From Ornithodoros turicata (lineage: Eukaryota > Arthropoda > Arachnida > Ixodida > Argasidae), in NCBI RefSeq assembly GCF_037126465.1, contig NC_088209.1:1922001-1986000 (forward strand): a stretch of DNA of 64,000 nt, in the 5' to 3' direction. The notes under the pieces were generated by a model that was not told where the DNA came from, made no database searches, and saw only the letters and a list, made by a program, of their open reading frames with translations. Shown here in pieces: positions 18,143 through 28,600 of this stretch (position 1 is its first letter; each line of letters opens with the position of its first letter). The position numbers and the translations under genes are program-made.

Positions 18143-19666
18143 AGTGTTGCCAATTTAGCGGATTTCCCGCCAGATCTGGCGGATTCGACTTGCATCTAGC
18201 GGGAAAAAAATTTCTTTAGCGGCTAGCGGAATTTCTGACGGGGTCCTGGCTGAATTTAGGGGATTCTACGGGATTCTAGCGGATTCAGACTTTCGCCCCA
18301 TTTTGGCTGAAAAGCCCGAAAAATCAATTTATTCCCTACAGTATGCTAACTTCCGAACCGAAACCAGTCACCTGAAATTTGGTAAACTCCCCACTCTCCA
18401 AGGTCAAAAATAAAGTTGTTGTTTGAAATTTGGTATCTGCACGGCTGTTTGCGTGCAAGAAGCTCGCTTCCGATTCGCTCTCTTTCCTTTGTGCTAGAAC
18501 CTTTTCGATCTGTTTTGGAGAACACACCACCAGTACCTCGGTCAGACCACAACATTTAATGTCTTATATGTTAGGGCAGTAATCTTGCGCCGGACAGAAG
18601 CGACTTTGCTCTGTCCTTAGGGCGCGAAATTAAGGCCTTAACTACTAAGGCCTTAAATGCTGCTCTCACCCAGCACAGCATTGTTGACTAGGGGAAATGA
18701 TGACACATAATCCGAGATTTTGCAACAGAACACGAATTAAAGTTTGTCTGGACATCTTGCTCCCTCTTGCAGTAGCCCACAAAGTCCGCCGATTGCTGTT
18801 CCCAATGCGAGGTGGCTTCGTTTCTCTTCTTCACTAGCGTCTATGGCGGTGTGCACTCTTCTAGTTTGTTGAAATGCCAAAAGTGAGCTACAAACAGAAA
18901 CTTTGAAAGGATTGGCTTCGGGACCCTGTGCTAAGGAACGGTTCAGAACGGCGGCAGATTGGACGAAACGGTATAGTGCTGGTTCTTGTTCTTCGGTGTA
19001 GTGCTGGTGTGAGTCTGTGCTAGGTACGAAGTACTCAGATCTGAAGGCACATGGAGACAGTGCAAAGCACAGAGAGGCATTGGGACATTTCACGTCCGGT
19101 CAACAGCAAGTTCGCATCGCCCCGGAGAAAGTCGATCCAGCGCAAGAGGCTGAAGGCGGGACAGAGCACTTTATTGCTGAACACAGTTCAGTGCTGACCG
19201 CCGATCATGTCGGGGAACTGTACAAGAAGTCTTTCCCGGACAGTGCGAAAATTCCAGACAAAGGAATAAAAGATGTATCGCTCCAAATGTTCAGCTATCT
19301 TGACGAACGTGCTTTATAGGCACTTCAAGGATGATCTTCATCGCATCTTCAGCCAGCTGAACTTGATAAAGGGCAATTTGTGCAATAAAATGAAGCCGGA
19401 CATGGTCGGGCCTGGTGGTCAAGATACGGCACGCGAGGAGCTGCTTCGAGTACGACGTCCTCGGTACGACGAAAAAGAAATGAACGAGAATGCGAAGCAT
19501 GCTCCTGAACACCATAAACTGAGGTGAAATATACATAAATCTCAACGTGTTCATGCACTTTTCAGCGTTAAGCGGATTTTAGCGGCTTCTTCGCAAAATT
19601 TAGCGGATTCTGGCGAAATCAGTTGGCTACTTTGGCGGATCATTCATCTAGAATGTTGGCAACACT
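18143..19666. mobile_element. hAT-type DNA transposon relic
   Basis: The ends are AGTGTTGCCAA (18143-18153) and TTGGCAACACT (19656-19666), perfect 11-bp terminal inverted repeats. Internal subterminal words TTTAGCGGATT recur near both ends. A transposase fragment lies at 19017-19319. An 8-bp target duplication could not be found, which is consistent with age. Confidence 0.65.
19017..19319 (+). pseudogene. hAT-like transposase fragment
   Basis: The frame contains SDLKAHGDSAKHREAL, resembling the end of a BED-type zinc finger (DLK-H-x4-H). It continues with HFIAEHSSVLTADHVGELYK and FPDSAKI, a block typical of one group of hAT-like transposases (FIAEHN-x-DHL-x-FPDS). Only about 100 codons survive, the catalytic core is missing, and the fragment lies inside the hAT-type terminal repeats. 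Family assignment is by motif memory and moderately sure. Confidence 0.5.
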
Positions 19667-19809
19667 GGTCGCGGTTGGTGAGCACAGTCTTGAAAGTGAA
19701 TTGTCGTAGAGAAGACCTCAAAGTGGGGGTTCGAGGTTATAAACAGTGATGAGCAGCAGTTCAACTGCATGTAGTTAAACTACTAGTTAGAATACTCTTG
19801 AGGTAATTA

Positions 19810-20713
19810 CAGTCGACCCCCGTTTATCCGGACGGTGCCGTTCCCGGCGAAATCGTCCGGATACCGGGGCATCCGGATAAATGAAACGACCGAATAGAAA
19901 CGTCCTACAGAGCAAGATTTAATTAAAACACACAAATCTCGTCAATATCAGCTGTTACATAGTAGTGTAGGCACTCGATTCCTGCAAACTTTAGCTAATT
20001 GCATAGAGTTGAGCCACGCTGTTGCGCTGCTCGAAGAATGTCAGTGTGGACGCAAAGTGTCAAAGTCGGAGCCTTGTTTCTCACTGGCGCCATCGGCACC
20101 GTCTTGCTGCACATCATCGGAGGCAACAGCAGCAATCACACCGTCATCAGTCATAGCTGCACACGCGTCATCATCCTTATCAACGTCAACGTAGTCAGAA
20201 ACCGCAGCATCATCTACGGTAGTCGCAGTGAGCCTCTGCATCAGGGATCGCAGGTCAGATAGGGGAATGTCTTCATTGGCCAACGGGCCGTAAGCAGCAG
20301 GCCCTCGGGTTGGAGTTTTCCTCTCTAGAACCGGACAGTTGCTCGAGATATTTCCAAATGACTCGACTGGTCAACGTGACCCAACGCACACAAATAGAAA
20401 AGGGGGTCATCGTGCACGGTTGTCTCCCCTACGGAGGAATGTAGGTCCCTGACTTGTGACGGGAATATCCTCAACACAGCGAAAAGGGTGACGAAGCGGG
20501 GTCAGCGTCTCCTCTTACTCACGGTAGTCCGGATAACTGAAGCTGGATTACAAGAATTTTCGACTTTAGTTCCCTGGAATCCTTGTCCGAGTCCGGAAGC
20601 TGAAGTCCGGATAAACGAGAACTAAATACATCGAGGAAAATCCGTTCCCGTGCCTTTTGTCCGGATACCGCGGGATCCGGATAAATGAAGTCCGGATAAA
20701 CGGGGGTCGACTG
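19810..20713. mobile_element. Non-autonomous pogo/Tigger-type transposon, 904 bp
   Basis: Perfect 24-bp terminal inverted repeats begin CAGTCGACCCCCGTTTATCC, and the element is flanked on both sides by TA (19808-19809 and 20714-20715). Start CAG, TA duplication and repeat type are those of the pogo/Tigger branch of Tc1-mariner. The word TCCGGATAAA and variants recur inside both ends, probable transposase binding sites. Perfect ends suggest fairly recent movement. Only a transposase C-terminal scrap remains inside. Confidence 0.9.
20041..20283 (-). pseudogene. Possible Tigger transposase C-terminal remnant
   Basis: The 80-codon frame reads YVDVDKDDDACAAMTDDGVI followed by an acidic stretch. 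This is similar in texture to the acidic C-terminal tail of CENP-B/Tigger-type transposases, where a D-rich segment and an 'sDddIi' block precede the end. The catalytic DDE domain is absent. Lying within pogo-type terminal repeats supports the call, but the match is short and low-complexity. Confidence 0.4.
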
Positions 20714-20880
20714 TACATGGTAGCACCTACTATCGAAAGTAAATGAAAGCTTGTTAAATACTGTAATCTAATTACTGGGTTTGTGCTATTTCATTATTTT
20801 ATAATGAAAAAGTAGTTTCAATTGCTTTCAAATTAAGTTGAAATTAAGTTGGTAGTTTTAAGCCACATATCAACAGTGGG

Positions 20881-21473
20881 TAATAAGTATGTTTCTGCTA
20901 CAGCTGCAGACTGTGTATGATGATCACACCCGCGACTGCATAATTAAAGTATCTCTTTCAGACATATTTGCAAGCACAGAACGCACCCAGCGGACAGAGT
21001 CCACATTAGAGTTGATCACTTCAGGGCGAAGACAACCAGACCTGCCTTTTTCTGCTCACTCTGTTCTAAACACTTCAGGTAAAGGAGTGATATATCATAA
21101 CTGTTTTGTTCTGTGAAAATTAAACTAAACACAAATTTAGCCTCTGCTGAGGTTACATCTGTTTTTGCAGGAAGTCTGGGTTCCACCACAGAAGAACCAT
21201 ATCTGGGTCCAACGGCTGCAGCAGGTTTGTCCAGCATTCTGTAGATAAATAGGCGTTTAGTTTCCTTACGACAAGGAGTAATATTCCACCGCTTCAAAAA
21301 TTTGCCAAGGCCTGAGTAGCTTTTTTTTTTTTTTACCGATAAGTGATGTCAAGGTATCACAGCCATACCATTTGTGTGAAATTTTTCAGACATGTTTTCG
21401 AAGTAAAAAAAGAAAAGAACTGCGCCACAGTTAGCCGGCGGCTGACTTTGGTGCGTAGATGGTGCTCTAATGA
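20881..21473. other. Gap: nothing recognised
   Basis: Short open frames only. A poly-T run lies near 21321-21335. Confidence 0.4.
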
Positions 21474-21650
21474 GTGGTCTACTTCTCAGGAACTGCAGGT
21501 TGCACATCTGCTATCAGAACTAGTGGTGGTAATGAGATAGTGGATGACAGCTCAAGTATGGCAGGTGTGCATGTGAACTTTTGCTACCTGCTTTCACAAG
21601 CAAACATCAGTGCTATATACTTACAACATAAGCTTGTCGTACTTGCAGAA

Positions 21651-24066
21651 ATGCCAAGCACTTCTCAGGAGCATCCCCTTGGAACATCATCGATACTGCA
21701 GGCGGTTGAAAATGTTTGTCGTGCCACGGTAGAACAGTCCTCCAGAGAAAAGGTGCTGAACACTTGTGGATACTGTGAATTCTCTACGACAAACTATCAG
21801 CGTTTCAGGGTGCACTCCAAAAATTGCTCAGAGTGTAGTCGCACCTCATTTATTTGCTCGCACTGCCGTAGCAGCATGCGGTGCGCTAAACGTTTTAAGG
21901 AACATGTAGCTGTGTGCCGTGCGATGGTGCCTGCATCGCCCCTACCCGCAAGGACTGATGCTCCAGTCTTAAATTTAGAATTCGGCACATCTGATGTATG
22001 TGGCAGCCAAAGTAGCCCTCCAGGTCATGATGACAGCTCAAACACTGCTGAGAATATTCTATGTGATGACGTTGAGTCACTTCTTCTAGACCTCTGTCGC
22101 AACTTAGAGGGGAACCATCGTTCATCAAAGAAAGCCATTGATGCAGTTGTAGAATCTGTAGCAAGTATTATGGCTTTTTGTAGTATTCCTTGTGAGCTGT
22201 CTTCACTGTCTTGTGACAAGCATAGAAAACGTGAGTACATCAGACGTGGCATCTATGTTCAACCAGAACAGGTTATTTTACCGGATGGGAAAAAAGCGTA
22301 TTATGTCCCTGTCAGCCAGCTGCTTTGTAACTTGTTAAAGCATCCTGATTTGTATGGTTGGTTGTCGCAAAATAGCGAAATTAGTCCTACTGGTATTCTG
22401 AAAGACTCTCATGATGGCTTGCGAGTGAAGTCTCATCCCGCCCTGCTGGGGAAAGAACGTAACACCCTCAAGATGCTGCCGTACTGTGACGACATTGAAG
22501 TAGCAAATCCATTATGAATGAAAAGAGGAAACAGAGGAAAACTGACAATATTTTACATAATTTTTGCAAATATGCCACCTTTTGTGTGGTCCCAAGTGTC
22601 AAATATATTCCTGCTTGCTATTGGCAATGCGAAAAGCTTGAAATCCACAGCGGCTAAGGAAGTGCTTCTTGCGGAATGCATTGAGACCGTAAACTGTTTG
22701 CCATCAGAGGGAATGACTTTTGTTACCGTGAGAGGTGCGGAACTGTTCTTGCACTGATGGGCGACAGCCTGGCCTATCATAATATTGCAGGCTTTAAGGA
22801 GTCTTTTGGGCCAAATGTGCAGTTAAGTTGTCGACGATGCAAAGTGCCCTCTTCTCAAATTATGGGGTACAGCTACCACACACAATGTCCACTAAGGACA
22901 GACAGTGAGGTGCATCAACAAGTTGACCAGCTCAAAAGTGCATCAACAGAAGGTGAACGCAAAAAGCTTTCTGCCACATTTGGTCTAAACGGTGACTCTG
23001 TTTTCAACAGGTTTCAGCACTTTTCCCTGACAGGTGACCTTTTGTTCGATCCCATGCACATCCTGTTAGAAGGAATTGTCATCAAGGAAGTGTCTTTCGT
23101 CTTCAGATTTTGTGTACGAACTGCTTGCCTGTTCACGCGTAGGACTCTAAATGACTGTCTGCAGAAGTTCAAGTTTCATTCTAGTGTTAGCTCTAGCGAT
23201 CACCCACGTACACTTGAGGCTGACCTTTCAGCAAGTGCAGCCTTGGTGCTCATTTTGCATCTTCCCTTTTTGCTACATGACCTTGCACCTGAAGGTACAC
23301 ATGCGTCATGTCTTGTGCTGCTGTGTCAGATCGTTCAGGTGTGCTTCTCACCACTCATGACCGTCGACTGCTTAAGTGATTTAGAAACAGCAGTGGCAGA
23401 TCACAGTAATCTGTTCATTGAGTGTTATGGTGCATCCAATTTTATCCCAAAGATGCACATGCTGGTGCACCTAGTAGAGCAAGTCAGACAATTTGGACCA
23501 CTAAAGCATCACTCAACAGTGAGCTGTGAGACGACAAATTCTATCCCAAAATCCAAGAAGTTCAGTAACTTTAAGAACCTGCCATACTCTGTTAGTGAGC
23601 TTTACCAAGTGCACTCATCTGTGGCTCTGTGGAATAGTTTTGGTGCACCAAAGAAGGGTTACTGTATCAAGCAAGATGTTGAGCAGCTGACCGTTCCTGT
23701 GTCTGTAAATGAGCAGATGGTCTCAGCAGGCACGCCAGCTGAGTTACTTGGTGCCGATGTGATGGGTTTAGCACAGTGATCAGCAACGTTGATATCAGAG
23801 TAGGAGATATTCTGATTGCTAGTTCCCCAACAGCAGAAATCCGGTTTGTGAAAGTAGTGCAGGTGTTACATGGTGACAGAGATCAGTACCTCCTCACAAA
23901 ACTGATGGTGTAAAAGGAGTTTAAACGTAAAATCAATGCGTTTGTTCTTCAACTCACAGAACACAATATAATCGTGCATCCTGGCAAGCTTCTGTACCCC
24001 TGGCCGTGTTTTTCTTACAACCGGAACCTTGACGTCATATGCATACCCAGATGTTTACATTTTGCG
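21651..24066 (+). pseudogene. Zinc-finger transposase relic (CACTA/EnSpm-like type)
   Basis: The best start is the ATG at 21651, just after a splice-acceptor-like TACTTGCAG. An N-terminal Cys/His region (CGYCEFSTTNYQRFRVHSKNC, then CSHC...HVAVC) looks like C2H2 fingers. Then come YCDDIEVANPL, a FANMPPFVWS block, MGDSLAYHNIAGFKESFG followed by CRRC, and LLFDPMHILLEGIVIKEV. This order is found in a family of animal transposon proteins that I place near CACTA/EnSpm (CMC) transposases; the acidic residues in these blocks are the likely catalytic ones. The frame is broken by a TGA at 22515, a shift near 22757, a shift near 23770 and a TAA at about 23911, after which a C-terminal domain is readable to 24066. 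Superfamily placement is uncertain; that it is a dead transposon protein is likely. Confidence 0.6.
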
Positions 24067-24231
24067 CCTTAAGCCACCCTGTGAGTGGTTGACAATTTTG
24101 GCAACAGTTAAGAATATACTATACTCATATTAAAATATCACTGGGTAGTCTGTTTTACGTGTTTGACTGTTTCTTTTTTCTTCTTTTCTCTTTATTGCCG
24201 CCCACAGTTTACGTTGCCATAGTTTTCACCC

Positions 24232-25015
24232 ATGGTGCAACTCCTTCTTAAAGGAAAATCTCTGTCCGAGAAGATGGAAAAAATGCTTCAGCAGCAACTC
24301 CAAGATGAGCTTATAGAATACCTAGAGTGAGTATGAATTAGAAAAGTTACCTGCTTGCACCAGATTAACAATATTGAAGAGCTTGAAGATATCTGTCAGT
24401 GTTTGAGATAGAAACAAACCCTTCTGCCTTTGTGTTCTTGTTTTTCAGCTTCTTATATGAGTAAGTGGCTGTGCTGTGACTTCCGCCAGTATGCATGAGG
24501 CACAATATTAGAGCAAGATTGTGGGATAAAATTTTTGGGATTAGACTGACATGTGAATAATGTGGGCATACGTTGTGATACTCTTTCATCCCAGTGAGAA
24601 TAAACTCATAATAAACGAAGCACCATGGCAGTTGAGAGAGCAATATAAAGCACTTGGGCGGTGCCTGCTGAAGTGTCACCCATGCATACTGTGGCCTAGC
24701 GCCAAACCTGGCTCGAAAGCGGAGAGGAATGCAAAGTACTGTTGGGTGAGTCTTCATTTCTGCAGCGCAGCTAATCAATACCAGAGTAGAGTTGCACAGG
24801 AATGGGCAGTCTCACAAAAGTGTTTTGGGACAGAAGAGCAGTGGTATAACTATGTCCGCGGCACCCAGATGCAAGAGGCCCCTGTGGCCCTCCTCACTCG
24901 CCCCCTTCCTTTGCCTTTCATGAATGCAAGCTGGACTGTCGCGCAGCAAATATATGAGGCTGAGCCAGAGGGTCAGATGTGTTACACAGCAGCGGTACAA
25001 CTCAGTTGGAAATAG
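24232..25015 (+). other. Possible exons downstream of the transposase relic
   Basis: A short frame at 24232-24330 (MVQLLLKGKSLSEKMEKML...) is preceded by an acceptor-like GCCGCCCACAG and ends at a donor-like GAGTGAGTATG. A second open frame at 24560-25015 (151 codons) contains WQLREQYKALGRCLLK and no recognised domain. They may be the second gene of the same transposon or chance frames. Confidence 0.2.
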
Positions 25016-28000
25016 CGCCATCTAATGAGAGGGGCGAGAAGACTCGTGATACTGCAGCACCGCAACGGAACAAAGTCATCATGCTGCTCCTGATTACAGA
25101 CCTTTCAAGTGGAATGCAGTGTGCATCAGATCATGCAACATCTTTCTCTCCGCTCTTTTTTTTTTTTTTTTGCAAGGTTCGGCTTGGTGTGATCCCGATA
25201 TATCTGCAAACACTGCTTTTGTTCTGCTGTGTCAGCGTTCGACGCCAGCTATGTTCGGCAGGAAACATGCAGCTTCTACAACAACAAAACAGCATTGCAG
25301 AAGCATTCTCGAAATGAGGCTTTAGTTGGAAAAAGGCATACCACAGAGCCTTCTGCTATGAGGTCCCGTTGCAGATGGGACTACAAAACGGACCAGAGGC
25401 AACTTACCGCGGTCTCTCACGGGTCCGTGTGTTTCCTAATTCCGGCTCACTATGATCCACATTAATGTAACGCAACCAAAAAAATTAAAAAAGAAGGATA
25501 CAACGAAAAAAAAATGGCCGTAGGATTCGAACCCATGAACGTTCACACCACCAAAAAACAGTCGCGCTGTACCACTACGCTACAACCGTAACACGTTCGG
25601 TTTTCATAGGGATGACCACGAAGGGAGAGCAGTAGGAACAGGTGTTGAATGTGAGCTCTAGGGACATAGTTGTGAGATTACCGTTGCTTTAGCTTCGTCC
25701 TGGGATAGGGTCAAGCCCGCATGTGTACACTGCGTCGAATTCTAACTGTGTATAACCTACCGGTCTGACGGGTATAAGGGACCGTTCACTGGCTGGATCC
25801 CAACGTTCGGGTGATCGGTGCCGTCCTGCCGCGGGGCTAGAAATTTCCTTGGAAGATCTGTAGCTCTTTATTGGTCACCTCGATGCAATAATGGCTGAAG
25901 CATTTATGTTATCTGCTAAATTACTGCCTCAAATACATAACATTACAAATCAGCAGAGGTTGTTGCTTCCCTCTTTCCCGTGGTTACATGTGGGACAAAT
26001 CGTACCACAGTCTCGTGTTTTGCGCTTTACACCGCTTCTCTGCCTTGCATTTTGTTCGTTTTTTTTTTCGTTTTTTTTTTGTATACTATCGTTGCACACT
26101 GCTCAGTTTGGAGTAACTCGAACTAGTAGAGTGAGAGATGGGAGGCGGCCATCTTGTTGGCCAGTTCAGCACTGAACTACGGACAGCGAGCTCAGTCAAG
26201 AACCAACAACGGTTGGCAACTCGTCCACGGTTGGCGCAGTGGCGTAACAGCACCAACCATGGTGGAACTCAACTGCGTTCAGGTCAACCGTGATCGAAAC
26301 GGCTAGTGTATCAGGGTTATTATTCCGCATAATGTGATTCCACAGTAGCCTCACTTTGCCAAATGGTGCTCCCCCGTCCCCCACTTTTTACACATCAATC
26401 AGGATCATGAAAAATGGGAATAGCCGGACTGGGAAGAAACCGTTTCTAGTGATGCACCCTGTACATACGGTCCTTTGTCATTACTGTAACAATAATCGAA
26501 CTTCCTTGTTCCTACCAGCAGGCCAAAAGTCTATATGAAGTGAGGTGGGGAGGTTTCGCCGATTAAACAATGTATCGGAAGTAAGAAATGAAGGAAGTTC
26601 AGTGCAGTTGTAAGGTTAATTTATTTATAACTAAGTAGACGTCTTTGGGGGAGGGCAGTGGGCTCACGGGCCGCACGGCAGGTATTGAGGCTATATGGTT
26701 CCCCTCGGGCCCTGCGTTTGAAACCCCTCTTTCAGAGCATCATCAATGTTTCCAAATGCTACATATTGTCCTCTGCTGTCTTGCCCCCTTTAATGTACGC
26801 TGTTTTCTTCTAGAGTGTATTCATGCACCGGCTATCGCTCAAGCGAAAGATACGGCGGTTAAGGGCAAAGTGGAGCAAGAACATGGCTGGGGTAGATACC
26901 CAGTGCCCTTCGACAGAGAACAGCATGCATGCTGTAGAAATTCTTGGGACAGCCATGAGCTGTAACGAGGCACAGAATGAGTCTGAATGTGAGTGCTGTA
27001 AAGATCTTCATGATGGGAATTGGATGATCTTTGTTTTATTTTTGTGACAGTGACGCAGACGTGATGGCATCGGGTCGAATATCAATGCGGGAGCTTAGAT
27101 CTACTAATTACTATTGATATAATCAATTTCCCCTACGGCAGGTGGAAACACAGAATAGAACATTACAAGCCAGATGATGTGGCAGTAATCCCGTCTTCCT
27201 CTTCCTAATTCCATTCCATCTAAAAATACCATCTTGCTCCTAATTTGGGACTAGTCCTTTTCTATGGATGTGTATATGTTGCTTGGGTGACTGTTCCCAC
27301 AATCGATGGCCGCATTATTTTTTGCAGGTACTGGCAAGCTTCGAACACGGAAAAGTAAGCTTCAACCTGGCACGCTTGTAACAACTGTTGCGTCTATCCT
27401 ATGAAGTGAGAAGACTTGAGTACCCTGAGAGACTGCCGGTGTACTTCTTAAACGAGGACGCGGTATGTGCCTCAGCCAACTGGAACTTGAAAATACCTTG
27501 CAAAATTACACACGGGAAAATCTTATCTTGAGCACATATTGAATGCACACAAAGTGTGGTGAATTTGCATATGAGGTCGAAGCTTATGGTCCCCCGCTTT
27601 CAGCTCTGCGTTGAAGCTGAACTAAGGTTCCAGCACTCGATCAAAGAAATTGTCAAGAGTTCATTACGAAGCATGGTGGAGAAAGCTTTGCAGACATAGA
27701 CTGCTACCTACGGTCCAGGAAGTGCAAAACTGCACTCATCACACTTGTATGTTACTTTTTCCTGAATTTGTATGGGGCCACCATAATCAAAGCCTCACTG
27801 GCAATAGTGGTACAGGTGCAAAAAGGGCAATTTAAGAAAGTAAGCATTAATGCATTCAGGTCATTGCAGAAAATATTTGTCGGTTAGTATTGTCGCGACG
27901 AAATCCACCATCATGACAAAAATAGGGCAGGAAATTTTCATGTTCTAATTTCTTATCCCCTGGATTGCGTTTTTTTAAGTTTGCTTCTCAGCATTGTTTG

Positions 28001-28300
28001 TCGGATGGGAATAATATTGGTATACAGAAACTTTAAAAATTTGAGACCATGAAAAATTGCTAAAGATCTGTGAAGAAATGTACCAAAATATTCCACCCAA
28101 ATTAGCATGTATTTCAAACATGAACTGATTTCCCCAGTTTTACCTAAAGCCCCTATACTTCGTAAAAGTAGCGCATACCTTTGAGGATCGCCGCTTTTCT
28201 CCTCCCTCATGTGGTCTGCTGCGTCTCGCCTCTTTCATTGGCCTTTCGCTATCACGTGGTGCGGAACCTACTTCGGGGCCGCCATTCCTGCTGCAGAAAG
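25016..28300. other. Gap: no gene recognised
   Basis: Apart from the tRNA-like sequence at 25516-25590, only short frames and poly-T runs (about 25150-25170 and 26060-26080) were seen. A paired word ACGGTTGGC recurs near 26208 and 26228. Nothing domain-like was recognised on either strand. Confidence 0.4.
25516..25590 (-). ncRNA. tRNA-like sequence (tRNA pseudogene or SINE head)
   Basis: The minus strand has a perfect A-box (TAGCGTAGTGG) and B-box (GGTTCGAATCC) at tRNA-like spacing, followed by a run of T residues that could end RNA polymerase III transcription. GGTTGTA and TACGGCC can pair but in a register shifted from a normal acceptor stem, and the D-stem pairs badly. A functional tRNA is therefore unlikely. 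Confidence 0.45.
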
Positions 28301-28305
28301 GCGTA

Positions 28306-28545
28306 GGGAGTACCGGTCCAGGGCTCTACCAATTGAGCTAAGCTAACACACCTCCCCAGCGACTTCTAAGGGCACGTCATCTGAGGGGCAAATCAACCAC
28401 TCTCTCTCACTCATTCCCCTTTCACTCTTGACTTCCATCTTTCATCGTTAATTTCTTAGGCAATTCGGGGCCTTGTATGTATATTTGTCTATTCTATGTT
28501 GTTCCAGCCTCAGAACTTCAGTACTCTCATGCTGTGTGGATTGAG
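28306..28545. mobile_element. tRNA-derived SINE pieces, rearranged
   Basis: 28306-28352 is the reverse complement of a tRNA-like head (GTTAGCTTAGCTCAATTGGT). 28470-28540 resembles the body/tail of the same family in the opposite orientation (CCTTGTATGTAT... TTGTTCCAGCCTCAGAAC). The same two blocks recur at 40440-40620 and 48090-48205, which defines the family. Confidence 0.55.
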
Positions 28546-28600
28546 CGGCTTTTCAATACGTTAAAGCTTGGCAGGCCGTACAAAATTTTGAGATAGGAAA

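Larger units (their letters stand above)
19745..20880. mobile_element. AGTAGTT-type element split by the pogo insertion
   Basis: The left part (CATGTAGTTAAACTACTAG near 19770) resembles the end of the element at 41372-41846. The right part after 20715 has AAAGTAGTTTCAATTG and AGTTGGTAGTTTTAAG. The clean pogo element between them suggests it landed inside this older repeat. Confidence 0.35.

Noticed and set aside
25516..25590. Functional tRNA gene
   Set aside because: A and B boxes are perfect, but D-stem and acceptor pairing do not fit the cloverleaf register.
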